The notes: generated from the letters alone by a model not told the origin. Counted from the first letter of the stretch, positions 15,492-24,945 are shown. The stretch is 64,000 nucleotides of DNA from Wocania arenilitoris (GCF_021728535.1 NZ_JAKKDU010000013.1:1-64000); one strand, 5' to 3'. Translations and numbers: made by a program.

Positions 15492-16763
15492 ATGAAAGAT
15501 CAAGATATTATCTTAAAAGCAGAAAATATTTCTAAACAATACCGTTTAGGATTAGTTGGTACTGGTACTCTTAGTCATGATTTAAACAGATGGTGGTCTA
15601 AAATAAGAGGTAAAGAAGACCCATATTTAAAAGTAGGTGAAGTTAATGATAGAAGTTCAAAAGGAAGCTCACAATACGTTTGGGCATTAAAAGATATCAA
15701 TTTTGAAGTTAAACGTGGCGAAGTATTAGGAATTATAGGGAAAAATGGAGCTGGTAAATCTACACTGTTAAAAATTTTATCTAAGGTAACAAGCCCAACC
15801 ACTGGTGAAATAAAGACAAAAGGTAGAATTGCTTCGCTATTAGAAGTTGGCACAGGTTTTCATGGGGAAATGACAGGGCGTGAAAACATATATTTAAATG
15901 GTGCTATTTTAGGAATGACTAAAAAAGAAATTAATTTAAAAATTGATGAAATTATTGAATTTTCAGGTTGCCAACGCTATATAGATACACCAGTAAAACG
16001 TTACAGTAGTGGTATGACAGTACGTTTAGCATTTGCAGTAGCAGCGTTTTTAGAACCAGAAATATTGGTGATTGATGAGGTTTTAGCTGTTGGTGATGCT
16101 GAATTTCAAAAGAAGGCGATTGGAAAGATGCAAGATATTAGCAGGGGTCAAGGAAGAACGGTCTTATTTGTAAGTCATAATATGTCAGCTATAAAAACTT
16201 TGTGTACAAGAGGCATTGTTTTAGAACATGGTAATATTGTGTTTGAAGGAGGTTCACACGAATCGGTTGAATATTACAGTAAACTATCTTCTTCAAACTC
16301 TTATGTTGAAGCTATACATGAATCTTATGGCGATATTATTTCAGAACTCAACTTTGAAATTTCTAGGGGAAATATAAAACCAGATGCTTCTTTTTTTATT
16401 GGTGATGATATGTTTTTTCGATTAGGTTTTAAGGTGAGTTCTAAGATGAAAAACATCTTGATTTCATTTAATGTTTTAAATTATAACAACGAACTTATTA
16501 GTCACATATCTAATGAAGATTCAAACTATATCTTAAATATAGAAGAAGTTAATAGTAGTGTAGAAATATGTATTAAAACCGATAAAATTTTATACATTCC
16601 AGGTAGATATAAGTTAAATTTATGGATTGGTGATTCAAAATCAAATACACTTTATACAGTCGAAAATATTTTTAATTTCATAATTGAACAAGGGAATTAT
16701 ACCAAAAGGGTTAGGCCATTACCTAAACATTCAAAGGTGTATTTACATAGTAACTGGGAGTAA
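15492..16763 (+). CDS. wzt: Polysaccharide ABC exporter ATPase, Wzt-like with C-terminal substrate domain
   Basis: ATPase of the exporter. Residues 1-250 are an ABC domain: Walker A GIIGKNGAGKSTLLKIL (about 79-95), the TGRENIYLNGAILGM Q-loop region, signature YSSGMTVRLAFAVAA (about 171), Walker B LVIDEVLAVGDAEF, and switch His in LFVSHNMSA. Residues about 265-423 form a beta-rich extension like the Wzt C-terminal carbohydrate-binding domain that reads a terminal modification on the polymer. Such a domain predicts export of a polymer with a capped non-reducing end. Coupled to the permease gene with a one-base gap, and to the next gene as TAAATG. Confidence 0.93.
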   Translation: MKDQDIILKAENISKQYRLGLVGTGTLSHDLNRWWSKIRGKEDPYLKVGEVNDRSSKGSSQYVWALKDINFEVKRGEVLGIIGKNGAGKSTLLKILSKVTSPTTGEIKTKGRIASLLEVGTGFHGEMTGRENIYLNGAILGMTKKEINLKIDEIIEFSGCQRYIDTPVKRYSSGMTVRLAFAVAAFLEPEILVIDEVLAVGDAEFQKKAIGKMQDISRGQGRTVLFVSHNMSAIKTLCTRGIVLEHGNIVFEGGSHESVEYYSKLSSSNSYVEAIHESYGDIISELNFEISRGNIKPDASFFIGDDMFFRLGFKVSSKMKNILISFNVLNYNNELISHISNEDSNYILNIEEVNSSVEICIKTDKILYIPGRYKLNLWIGDSKSNTLYTVENIFNFIIEQGNYTKRVRPLPKHSKVYLHSNWE

Positions 16764-17633
16764 ATGGGTTTCTTATATAAAAATAAACGAAGACTAATTA
16801 AGTTTTTGAGCATTGTCTACAATTATGCAAACTTTCTAATATTAAAAATAAAGTCTAGATATTATGAGTTGTACAAATTTCAAATAGAAACAACCTTCAC
16901 TACGTTGGCAATTATAGAAAAAGCTATTGAGAATAATGAGTTTGGTGCGTACTTGAGGTTTGGAGATGGAGATGTTATGTTACTAAATAATCTAAATGAT
17001 TCTTTTCAAACCCCATCTAAAAAATTAGCAAACGAAATGGAAGAAGCCTTTAGAATTAATGAATCAGGAGTAATCAAATCGCTAGCTATTCACTCTAATT
17101 TTTTTGGTTTTGAACAAGGAATGACAAATGATAGCCATAAAATCGAGGACTATTATGCCATGCAAATGTTATTGAAAACACATAAGTTTTTTAAAGGTCA
17201 AAAAGTTTATAGCTCTGTAGCATTACATTTTTTGTCTATTACAGATCCTTTAAGAGTAAACAGTTTTCTTAGGTTACTTAAAAGTAAAGTTAGATTATTT
17301 GTGGGTAATGAGGATGTTACATTTAATACGTTAAATAAACTTTTTGGCAGCCCTTCAATTGTTTTAATTCCAAAAAAAAATGCATATAATGAAATTGATA
17401 GTATTCATGAAAAATGCTTAGAATATATAGATAGTTTTGAAAATTATGGTGTCGTAGTTGTTGCAATGGGATGTTCAGGAAGAACATTAATAAAAAGGTT
17501 GTTAAAAAGTAAGAAAAGACAAATATACTATTTTGATTTTGGTAGTTTATTAGACGGTTTAGATGATCATCTAACAAGGAAATGGCTAAAAGTTAATAAA
17601 CTTGACAAAACTATTTTATTAAAGGATTTATAG
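16764..17633 (+). CDS. GT-D fold glycosyltransferase-like protein
   Basis: A 289-aa protein resembling the GT_D (DUF1792) glycosyltransferases. The hallmark is YLRFGDGDVMLLNN (about residues 67-80), close to the family's RFGDGE metal/nucleotide-sugar motif, with GD in place of GE. A late segment VVVVAMGCSGRTLIKRLL followed by IYYFDFGSLLDGLDD (about 230-265) matches the family's C-terminal phosphate-loop and aspartate-glycine end. Predicted to add a hexose to a lipid-linked glycan on the cytoplasmic side. It follows the exporter ATPase directly. The acceptor and donor cannot be named. Confidence 0.7.
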   Translation: MGFLYKNKRRLIKFLSIVYNYANFLILKIKSRYYELYKFQIETTFTTLAIIEKAIENNEFGAYLRFGDGDVMLLNNLNDSFQTPSKKLANEMEEAFRINESGVIKSLAIHSNFFGFEQGMTNDSHKIEDYYAMQMLLKTHKFFKGQKVYSSVALHFLSITDPLRVNSFLRLLKSKVRLFVGNEDVTFNTLNKLFGSPSIVLIPKKNAYNEIDSIHEKCLEYIDSFENYGVVVVAMGCSGRTLIKRLLKSKKRQIYYFDFGSLLDGLDDHLTRKWLKVNKLDKTILLKDL

Positions 17634-17751
17634 ACAACGTATATCATAAATGGTATATTTCATTAATTATATTTAAAGAAGGAATAGGGTAAGTTTTTAT
17701 GGTTTCCTATTAATAATATTCTATTTAATTATAAAATTAAAATTTATTAGT

Positions 17752-18411
17752 ATGAATAAATTTAACTCATCTTATGTAGGTTTGAGATATGATTTACTTC
17801 AATTTATTGAAGGAGAAAATTTAAGTGTGCTGGATGTTGGTTGTGCAACAGGTGTGAATGGTAACTTTTTGATTGATAATAATTTGTCAAAAAAAATAAT
17901 AGGTATTGAGCTAGATTCAAAAATGGCTAAAAAAGCTGCTTTAACTTATGATAACGTTTTTGTAGGAGATTTGAATTCAGTAGACTTCATAAATCACATA
18001 CTGAATAACACTAAATCATTTGATTATATAATATTTGGTGACATACTAGAACACTTAATCGACCCGTTTTATGCGTTAAAAGAATTATCAAAAGTTTTAA
18101 ATAAAAACGGACGGATTATAATATCTGTTCCAAATATTGCTCATTTAGAACTTTTTATGCAAGTATTTATTAAAGGTACATGGCCAAAAAATGAAAGAGG
18201 TATTTTTGATAAAACACATTTAAGTTGGTTTACTCGAAAAGACATCCAAAAATTAATAATAAAAGCTGGTTTAGAAACTATAACTTATCAAAGGAAGCTA
18301 CGAGGTAGAGACGCAAACCCTAAGTTTAATATCTTAACAAAAATAGTAAAAGTAATAAATAAAGATTGGGTTACATTTCAACACATAATTGTATGTAAAC
18401 ATGGAAAATAA
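17752..18411 (+). CDS. Class I SAM-dependent methyltransferase (Methyltransf_23-like)
   Basis: A 219-aa methyltransferase. Motif I is SVLDVGCATGVNGNFLIDN (about residues 23-41), acidic strand 2 is KKIIGIELDSKMAKKA, and the motif region YIIFGDILEHLIDPFYALKE with NGRIIISVPNIAHLEL completes the core. In polysaccharide loci such enzymes O-methylate sugars or cap chains. Given the adjacent Wzt with a C-terminal domain, capping is an attractive inference. It overlaps the next glycosyltransferase gene by 11 bases, so the two are translationally coupled. A 118-base gap separates it from the previous gene, with no clear promoter. Confidence 0.8.
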   Translation: MNKFNSSYVGLRYDLLQFIEGENLSVLDVGCATGVNGNFLIDNNLSKKIIGIELDSKMAKKAALTYDNVFVGDLNSVDFINHILNNTKSFDYIIFGDILEHLIDPFYALKELSKVLNKNGRIIISVPNIAHLELFMQVFIKGTWPKNERGIFDKTHLSWFTRKDIQKLIIKAGLETITYQRKLRGRDANPKFNILTKIVKVINKDWVTFQHIIVCKHGK

Positions 18412-19318
18412 TTTATTCGTAATTATAGTAACTTACAACGGAGAGCAATGGATTAGAAAATGTCTGAATTCTATTATAGAATCTTCAATAAAATCATTTA
18501 TTATTGTTGTAGATAATAAATCTACAGATAGTACTTTACCTATAATAAAAAAAGATTTTAGAGATGTTGTTTTAATTGAAAATGAAGAAAATTTAGGATT
18601 TGGTAAAGCAAATAATATTGGTATTGAAAAAGGATTGGCTTTAGGAGGGGAGTATTTTCTTTTGCTAAACCAAGATGCTTATTTGCAAAAAGAGACTCTT
18701 GAAAGTTTAGTTTCTAAAAATAAAAAAAATAAAAATCAGGGTATTATTAGTCCTATTCATTTGGATGGAAGTGGTAATCAATTAGATATTTATTTCCAAT
18801 CTTATATTTCACCACCAAACTGTAAAAATTTATATTCTGATATCTTCTTAAAAAAGAAGTTGAAAGCGCTTTATAATGTGGATTTTATTAATGCTGCAAT
18901 TTGGTTACTTTCTAGACAAACGATAAAAAAGGTAGGAGGTTTTAATCCTTATTTTTTTCATTATGCAGAGGATAATGATTATATAAATAGATGTAAGTAT
19001 AAAGGGCTAAAAGTATCAGTTGACCCTCATTCTTATGCTTATCACGATAGGCTACAAAAAAAGCGAAAGACTACAGCAAATGTTTTAAATAATATTCGAG
19101 ATGTGAAGCTTATGAACCCAAATAACAATATAGATACATCTAGAATGCTAAATCTAACTTTTAAGAAGCTTGTTAAATCACTTATAACTCTAAATAAGTC
19201 AAATTTGAAAGATAATTTTAAATATTTTAAAAAGATATATAAAAACAGAACGATTATTAGAGAAATTATTAATAAAGTTAAAAATGATGATTACGCATTT
19301 TTAAATTATAAAGAATGA
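18401..19318 (+). CDS. Family 2 glycosyltransferase (rhamnosyltransferase-like)
   Basis: A 305-aa GT-A enzyme from the ATG at 18401. A TTG at 18389 in frame would add four residues. Visible motifs: N-terminal FVIIVTYNGEQWIRKCLNSI, VVDNKSTDST, the ENLGFGKANNIGIEKGL segment typical of WbbL/RfbN-type rhamnosyltransferases, the metal site region LLLNQDAYLQ (about 86-95; NQD replacing DxD, as is common in this subgroup), and the acceptor block FFHYAEDNDYINRCK. A basic tail follows. It probably transfers a deoxysugar in the repeat-unit assembly. It overlaps the preceding methyltransferase gene and ends ATGA-coupled with the next gene. Confidence 0.85.
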   Translation: MENNLFVIIVTYNGEQWIRKCLNSIIESSIKSFIIVVDNKSTDSTLPIIKKDFRDVVLIENEENLGFGKANNIGIEKGLALGGEYFLLLNQDAYLQKETLESLVSKNKKNKNQGIISPIHLDGSGNQLDIYFQSYISPPNCKNLYSDIFLKKKLKALYNVDFINAAIWLLSRQTIKKVGGFNPYFFHYAEDNDYINRCKYKGLKVSVDPHSYAYHDRLQKKRKTTANVLNNIRDVKLMNPNNNIDTSRMLNLTFKKLVKSLITLNKSNLKDNFKYFKKIYKNRTIIREIINKVKNDDYAFLNYKE

Positions 19319-20142
19319 TTTTGAATAAAAACAAACTACTTGCAGTATTAGTAAATTATGGCGATGAACAACTTAACTATTTGGTAGAAGTTGTTTCTGG
19401 CTTAAAAAGGTTTAAGTATTTTGAAGTTACTATAATCGTACAAAGTAATATACCTCTAGATATAGAAGGCATAGACACAGTTAATGTAATCACATTGGAA
19501 GACTACCAATTACTACCGCTGACATGTAGAAAAGTGATTTGGAATAATAGAAATAATTATGATGTTTTTCTTTATGGTGAGAATGACCATTTATTTCTTG
19601 AAAAACATGTAGAAAAACATCTAGAATATGAAAAAATACTTCCAGAAAATAGAATCACAGGGTTAATACAGTTTGAAGAGAATGAAAATGGACGCTATTA
19701 TCCAGGATATCATCATCATTTTGACTGGAAGTATAATTCTGTAGAGACTTATAAAGGTTTAAAATTTGCACATTTTTTTAATACACACCAAGCATCATTT
19801 ATTTTAAGTAGAGCGCAATTATTTAAAATTAATAAAAGTTTTGATTTTAATAGTTTAGTTGAAGATGCTCCATTGTCATTTATGGATAAAGTGTTAAATA
19901 AATTAAAAAAAACAATAAAAAAACCCTTAAAGTATCCAAACAATTATAGTGTAAAATGTAAAGTTAATACAGATGTTTATGATTATGGAGGTATGAAAAA
20001 ACTAATTTGTATTTCTGAATTTGAAGACAATTTAATCCATCATTTACCAAATATATATATAGATGGATTAAGAGGTAGAAATAAATTTAGATCTCGTGAA
20101 GATAGAATGAATAATGCATTAAAAAAACTATTAAAAAAATAA
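19315..20142 (+). CDS. Uncharacterised glycosyltransferase-like protein
   Basis: A 275-aa protein I do not recognise as a standard family. The start KLLAVLVNYGDEQLNYLVEV looks like a GT-A first strand and helix, and YDVFLYGENDHLFLEKHVEK (about residues 81-100) sits where a DxD metal motif would be, with END in its place. A His-rich stretch YYPGYHHHFDW (about 128-138) and FAHFFNTHQASFILSR follow, like an acceptor region. No membrane helix. The ATG overlaps the previous stop (ATGA), and the next gene starts TAAATG, so it is fully inside the operon. A glycosyltransferase or a related sugar-modifying role is inferred from fold hints and context only. Confidence 0.55.
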   Translation: MILNKNKLLAVLVNYGDEQLNYLVEVVSGLKRFKYFEVTIIVQSNIPLDIEGIDTVNVITLEDYQLLPLTCRKVIWNNRNNYDVFLYGENDHLFLEKHVEKHLEYEKILPENRITGLIQFEENENGRYYPGYHHHFDWKYNSVETYKGLKFAHFFNTHQASFILSRAQLFKINKSFDFNSLVEDAPLSFMDKVLNKLKKTIKKPLKYPNNYSVKCKVNTDVYDYGGMKKLICISEFEDNLIHHLPNIYIDGLRGRNKFRSREDRMNNALKKLLKK

Positions 20143-20988
20143 ATGGTTAGCCTTTCTTTAATAGTGCTTTCTAATACAAATTCAAATCGGATTTTCGAAA
20201 TGAATAAAGAGTGTTTTAAAACATTTATAGATAGCGCTAAAACTGTTAATAAAGATTATGAAATAATATTAGTAGAAAGTAATAAAGCATCAAACTATAA
20301 TTATGAGGTGCCTAATTTAAAAATTATTGTTATTGAAGAGGTTTTTAATTTTCATAAGTTTTTAAATGTTGGAATTAGTCACTCAAAAGGAGAATATTAT
20401 ATATTAAGCAATAATGATGTTATTTTTGATAAGAATTGGTTAGTAGAACTGTTTAAAGTAGCTAGCACTAACCGTACATTAAAATCCTTTTCACCTTATG
20501 ATGCAAAATCAAATAAACTGCCAAACGAGGTAGTATTAAATAATGACTATGTTTGTGGCTATCAAATACAAAAACACATAACTGGGTGGTGTATAGTTAT
20601 GCACAATAGTGTAATAAAAAAGATTAAAAAGTTAGATGAACGTTTTAATTTCTACTACGCAGATTTTGATTATGCCATGCAGCTTATTAAATATAATATT
20701 AATCATGCGTTAGTAACTAAAGCGAAAGTGTTACACCTTGAAGGAAGAGCGAATAACCAAGGACAACTATTAGAGTTGGAAAAACTACCAAAAAGAACAC
20801 CTAAGTATATAATAAAAGAAAACTGGGTTTGGGTACTTAATGATGATAAAATGATAGATGCAGTTATTAAATATCATGATAAATGGGGTAGCCGAAGAGC
20901 ACTAAAAATAAAACTATCAATTATAAATTTACTAAAAAAAATAGGTTTAGGTTTTTTTAGTAAATTTATATTATGCCATAAAAATTAA
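20143..20988 (+). CDS. Family 2 glycosyltransferase
   Basis: A 281-aa GT-A enzyme. It opens MVSLSLIVLSNTNSNRIFEM, with a strand ending EIILVESNKA, and the donor/metal region GEYYILSNNDVIFDKNWLVE (about residues 83-102). The NND in place of DxD resembles several Bacteroidota capsule transferases. The acceptor block RFNFYYADFDYAMQLIKYNI (about 167-186) is the usual E/DxxD position of GT2 enzymes. Predicted cytoplasmic and membrane-associated, adding one sugar of the repeat. The specific sugar cannot be read from the sequence. It directly follows the preceding gene as TAAATG. Confidence 0.8.
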   Translation: MVSLSLIVLSNTNSNRIFEMNKECFKTFIDSAKTVNKDYEIILVESNKASNYNYEVPNLKIIVIEEVFNFHKFLNVGISHSKGEYYILSNNDVIFDKNWLVELFKVASTNRTLKSFSPYDAKSNKLPNEVVLNNDYVCGYQIQKHITGWCIVMHNSVIKKIKKLDERFNFYYADFDYAMQLIKYNINHALVTKAKVLHLEGRANNQGQLLELEKLPKRTPKYIIKENWVWVLNDDKMIDAVIKYHDKWGSRRALKIKLSIINLLKKIGLGFFSKFILCHKN

Positions 20989-20992
20989 AGAT

Positions 20993-21919
20993 TTGAAAAC
21001 ATATTTAATAACAGGAGGTGCAGGAAATGTTGGTGGCACACTAGCGTTGTATTTAGCAAAAGACAAATCTAATACTATTATTATTGTAGATAACTTATCT
21101 ACAGGAAGTCTTGATAAAGTCCCAAAATTAAATAATGTACACTTTATAAAGTCTGATGTCAACTTGTATGCTGATATAGCACCAATTTTTGCAAGATACA
21201 ATTTTGACTATGTATTTCATTATGCTGCTTTAGTTGGTGTAAAGCGTACTTTGGAGTATCCTATGCGTGTTTTAAACGATATTGAAGGAATTAGAAATGT
21301 GTTGTCATTATCAAAAAACTCTGGTGTTAAGCGTGTATTCTATTCCAGTTCATCTGAGGTATATGGGGAGCCTTTCGAAATTCCTCAAAATGAAAAAACT
21401 ACTCCATTAAATTCAAGATTACCTTATGCGATAGTGAAAAATGTTGGTGAAGCTTTTTTTAAATCGTATTATCAAGAATATGGTTTGGAATACACAATTT
21501 TTAGGTTTTTTAATACCTATGGGCCAAATCAAAGCGAAGATTTTGTGTTACCCCGGTTTTTAAAATTAGCACTCCGAGATGAAGATATTAGTATTTATGG
21601 AGATGGTATGCAAACACGTTCGTTTTGTTATGTAGATGATAATGTAGAAACTTGTTTAAAATCTATAACAAATACCACTTGCGTTAATGCTATAATAAAT
21701 ATTGGAAGTGATAAAGAGCAGACTATTTTATCTTTAGCTAAAGAAATTATTAAATTAACCAATTCCAAAAGTAAGATAATACATTTGCCTGCTTTAGAAG
21801 AAGGTGATATGGCAAGACGATGTCCAGATATATCAAAAATGAAATTAATTTTAAATAGAGACTTGGTAAGTTTAGATGAAGGAATAAAAAAATTAATAGA
21901 GTTTTATGCGCAAAGGTAA
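20993..21919 (+). CDS. NAD-dependent nucleotide-sugar epimerase/dehydratase (extended SDR)
   Basis: A 308-aa extended short-chain dehydrogenase that makes or epimerises a nucleotide sugar. The NAD loop is ITGGAGNVGGTLALYL (residues 6-21), a strand ends IVDNLSTGS, the catalytic Ser region is FYSSSSEVYGEP, and the active-site YxxxK is YAIVK (about 146-150). FRFFNTYGP and GDGMQTRSFCYVDD are typical of UDP-glucose 4-epimerase and UDP-glucuronate decarboxylase relatives. Substrate unknown; UDP-GlcNAc or UDP-glucuronate derivatives are reasonable. The only start is a TTG at 20993. It overlaps the following glycosyltransferase gene by 14 bases. Confidence 0.88.
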   Translation: MKTYLITGGAGNVGGTLALYLAKDKSNTIIIVDNLSTGSLDKVPKLNNVHFIKSDVNLYADIAPIFARYNFDYVFHYAALVGVKRTLEYPMRVLNDIEGIRNVLSLSKNSGVKRVFYSSSSEVYGEPFEIPQNEKTTPLNSRLPYAIVKNVGEAFFKSYYQEYGLEYTIFRFFNTYGPNQSEDFVLPRFLKLALRDEDISIYGDGMQTRSFCYVDDNVETCLKSITNTTCVNAIINIGSDKEQTILSLAKEIIKLTNSKSKIIHLPALEEGDMARRCPDISKMKLILNRDLVSLDEGIKKLIEFYAQR

Positions 21920-22931
21920 TAACCCAAGTAACGAAGAAAAAGTTGAAAATGGAGGAGGGTTTCATCGGGCTATTATACCTGTTTGTATTCCTCACGAAAA
22001 AGATTATTTTAAAGATGCTTTCGAAATTTTTACTTATTGTTTGTTTTCACTAAAAAAAACTAGTTCATCCAACATTGGCATATCTGTAATTAGCAATGGT
22101 AGCTCTGATAGTATTAATGAAAAATTATTGACTTTATACAAAGCTAATCACTTCGATGAGCTAATTATTGAAAGAAAGGGAATAGGTAAAATTAACAGTA
22201 TATTAAAAGCATTGCGAACAGCTGAAGAACAGTTAATAACTATAACCGATGCCGACGTTTTGTTTGATAATGGATGGGAAGACGCTGTAATTCAAGTTTT
22301 TAAAAACTTTCCAAAAGCAGGGGCAGTATGCCCTGTACCCGTTTTTAGAAAACAATTTCAATTAACTAGTAATATTTGGTTTCGTTTTTTATTTTCAAAA
22401 AAGCTTAAATTTTCGCCTGTAGTAAATCCAGAAGCTATGACACAATTTGCTAAAAGTATTGGTTGGCCATGGCTTGATAAAAAGTACAAAGATGTAATAG
22501 CTACATTAGAGCTTAAAAAAGATAAAATTGCAGTTGTAGGCTGTTCTCATTTCGTAGCAACTTATAAAAGAGAAGTCTTCTTAGAAATGCCTAATATTAA
22601 TAGCGATTTTAAAATAAGAGGTAATAGTGAACTTTTGTATACAGATCAGCCAGTATTAAAACGAGGAGGTTATAGATTATCTACCTATGATAATTATGCG
22701 TACCACATGGGAAATGTTTTAGAAGATTGGATAGTTGATAAATTTAAAATTTTGAAAGATTCAATTAAAAATGATCAAAACCTCAAATTAAAAGAGTTAA
22801 AAAAGCCATATATAAACCCTCTTTTTATTGATAAAATATTTAAGTTTTTAATTTCGATTAATATATTTAAGAGGAGTGTATTAAAAAATAAGGGATTAAC
22901 TAAGAAACAGATTAAAAACTTTTTATCTTAA
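21906..22931 (+). CDS. Glycosyltransferase, GT-A fold (family 2-like)
   Basis: A 341-aa protein with a GT-A core. The region ISVISNGSSDSINEKL ends the nucleotide-binding strand, and LITITDADVLFDNGWEDAV (about residues 111-129) holds a DAD metal motif. A long middle with VCPVPVFRKQF and a cis-acceptor segment VVGCSHFVATYKREVFLEM follow, and then RGNSELLYTDQPVLKRGGYR, where an ELxxTD-type base would lie. The start ATG lies inside the end of the epimerase gene (14-base overlap). It is followed by a 145-base gap with no clear signal before the next gene. Confidence 0.78.
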   Translation: MRKGNNPSNEEKVENGGGFHRAIIPVCIPHEKDYFKDAFEIFTYCLFSLKKTSSSNIGISVISNGSSDSINEKLLTLYKANHFDELIIERKGIGKINSILKALRTAEEQLITITDADVLFDNGWEDAVIQVFKNFPKAGAVCPVPVFRKQFQLTSNIWFRFLFSKKLKFSPVVNPEAMTQFAKSIGWPWLDKKYKDVIATLELKKDKIAVVGCSHFVATYKREVFLEMPNINSDFKIRGNSELLYTDQPVLKRGGYRLSTYDNYAYHMGNVLEDWIVDKFKILKDSIKNDQNLKLKELKKPYINPLFIDKIFKFLISINIFKRSVLKNKGLTKKQIKNFLS

Positions 22932-23076
22932 TATATTTAAAAAGTAGATTAGTAGGGTAAAAGATTTTAAGTGTAAATTATTTAAAGATTGCTAATGAAT
23001 ACAAAACAGTAAAGTGCCTTTAGTTTATTGTTTGGAAGAATTACAAAGTGAAATTTAATTAAAAAAACATAAAACA

Positions 23077-23748
23077 TTGAATATTAGAAAAATAATTAAG
23101 AAAACATTTAAAAGAAAGTCACCTAGTCCAAAATATTTTAAAACCAAAAACTATAAAAGTTTTGATAAGTTTTGGGTACAAAAAGTTACTGTTAAAAATA
23201 TTGATAATAGGTTAGATTTTTTTAAAGAAAGGTGTGCCAATAAAGATGTATTACATTTTGGATGCACTGATTGGCCCATTTTTAGACCAGAAAAAAATTT
23301 ACATATCCAATTAGCTAAAGTTGCAAAATTAATACATGGATTCGATGTCGATTTAGAAGGTATAGAGAACTTAAAAAAATATGTCAATCAAAAATATTTT
23401 TCAGACTATATAAACATTGAAAATCACAAATATGATGTATGTCTTATACCCGAAACTATCGAGCATGTGGATAATGTAAAAACGTTTTTAGAAAACATTT
23501 CAAAAGTTAATGCTGATACCTTTTTAATAACTGCTCCCAATTGTTTTACCGAAGTGCACATTAACAGAAATTACAGAGACAAAAATCATTTTATAGAAGT
23601 TGTGCACCCAGACCATAATTGTTGGTATAGTCCATACACTCTAAAAAATCAAATAGAAAAATACTCTAATTTAGAAGTAAAAAACACATACTTATTAAAT
23701 AAAGGAATGATGATTTGTTGCGAAGCAGTAAAAAAATCATCATCTTAA
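23077..23748 (+). CDS. SAM-dependent methyltransferase-like protein
   Basis: A 223-aa protein with an altered class I methyltransferase core. Motif I appears as DVLHFGCTDWPIF (about residues 54-66; GCTD in place of GxGxG). Strand 2 is HGFDVDLEGIENLKKY, and YDVCLIPETIEHVDNVKTFLENI (about 120-142) is the motif usually reading D-x-EH. N-terminal residues are very basic. Substrate unknown; a sugar O-methyl group is the likely product in this context. The TTG at 23077 is the only start that includes the basic N-terminus; no upstream ATG exists. Ends three bases before the next gene. Confidence 0.7.
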   Translation: MNIRKIIKKTFKRKSPSPKYFKTKNYKSFDKFWVQKVTVKNIDNRLDFFKERCANKDVLHFGCTDWPIFRPEKNLHIQLAKVAKLIHGFDVDLEGIENLKKYVNQKYFSDYINIENHKYDVCLIPETIEHVDNVKTFLENISKVNADTFLITAPNCFTEVHINRNYRDKNHFIEVVHPDHNCWYSPYTLKNQIEKYSNLEVKNTYLLNKGMMICCEAVKKSSS

Positions 23749-23751
23749 TTC

Positions 23752-24945
23752 ATGATAAAAAAAAATGTAAAAAAAGGAATTAATTATTTAAAGGCATTTT
23801 ATAATTTTTTTAGGTTTTGTATAAACGATATAAAAAAAATAAAGCATGCTCAAATTGTTTTTGTGTTACCTTATTTTCAAACAGGAGGGGCAGAGCGTGT
23901 ACATTTAAATATTATTAAAAGTGTAAAAGATAAATCATTGTGTGTAATATTTACACATAATTCTGCAACTGATAATTTTAAAAAAGACTTTTCTGAATAT
24001 GCTCAAATTATTGAAATAAATAAGATACTCAATAAAAAAAGTAATACCATTACTAGAGCTTTAAAAGTACATATTGGAAAAACCATCAATAAAAGCCAAT
24101 CAATAAAAAGCATTTTTGGAAGCAATACCAATTTTTTTTACGAGCTATTACCACAGTTAAAGGAAGAGATTGTTAAAATTGATTTAATCCATGCCATTTC
24201 TAAAGAAAACCCAACAATAGAGTCTCATTATGTTAATAGCAGTAGTAGTATTAATCATAGAATTGTAATTAATAAAAAAGCTTATGGTGATGTGTTATTG
24301 ATTTATAAAAACAATCAAGTTAATGAATGCTTAATAGATAGAGTAGTAGTAATTGAAAATGCTATAGAAATTAAAGAAAACGATACCTTTAAAGAAAGAG
24401 ATAGTTTGAAAATTGGATTTGTAGGAAGGTGGTCTAAAGAGAAAAGACCAGACATATTTTTAAAAATAGCTAAAGCCGTAAAAAAACACAATCCTCAAAT
24501 CGATTTTGAAATGGTAGGAATTGGCATGAAAAGTAATGTAAAAAAGATTAACCAATTTGGAGTTTCTTTTTTAGGCGAAATAACAGATGATGATGCATTG
24601 AGTAGATTATACAAATCATTAACCTTTGTATTAATAACCTCTAGTAGGGAAGGATTTCCAATGGTAATTATAGAAGCTATGGCGCATGGTGTTATACCAA
24701 TAACAACAAATGTAGGAGGAATTAGCGAACATTTGACTAGTTTTGAAAATAGTATTTTAATAGAAAACAGTAATAACGAAGATGATGTTGCAAAACTGTT
24801 TGTGGATGCAATTCTTGAATTAATTAACAATAAAGTTTTAATTTCGAACTTGTCTTTAAATGCTTTTAACTATTCAAGAAAACATTTTAGTATAACAGAT
24901 TTTAATAAGGCATATAGACATTATTTATTGCAAGAAAAATATTAA
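23752..24945 (+). CDS. Family 4 glycosyltransferase
   Basis: A 397-aa retaining GT-B enzyme. The N-terminal domain starts after a basic segment with AQIVFVLPYFQTGGAERVHL (about residues 35-54); GGAERV is the GT4 acceptor-side hallmark. The C-terminal domain has IGFVGRWSKEKRPDIFLKIA (about 220-239) and the donor-binding ITSSREGFPMVIIEAMAHG (about 294-312) with the ExxxxxxxE pattern. The middle (100-190) is shorter and less conserved than usual. Predicted to transfer a sugar on the cytoplasmic face during repeat-unit assembly. The next gene starts immediately after its stop (TAAATG). Confidence 0.87.
   Translation: MIKKNVKKGINYLKAFYNFFRFCINDIKKIKHAQIVFVLPYFQTGGAERVHLNIIKSVKDKSLCVIFTHNSATDNFKKDFSEYAQIIEINKILNKKSNTITRALKVHIGKTINKSQSIKSIFGSNTNFFYELLPQLKEEIVKIDLIHAISKENPTIESHYVNSSSSINHRIVINKKAYGDVLLIYKNNQVNECLIDRVVVIENAIEIKENDTFKERDSLKIGFVGRWSKEKRPDIFLKIAKAVKKHNPQIDFEMVGIGMKSNVKKINQFGVSFLGEITDDDALSRLYKSLTFVLITSSREGFPMVIIEAMAHGVIPITTNVGGISEHLTSFENSILIENSNNEDDVAKLFVDAILELINNKVLISNLSLNAFNYSRKHFSITDFNKAYRHYLLQEKY

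Noticed and set aside
15575-15853. Minus-strand frame opposite the Wzt ATPase
   Set aside because: It is the antisense shadow of the Walker A region, with no independent evidence.
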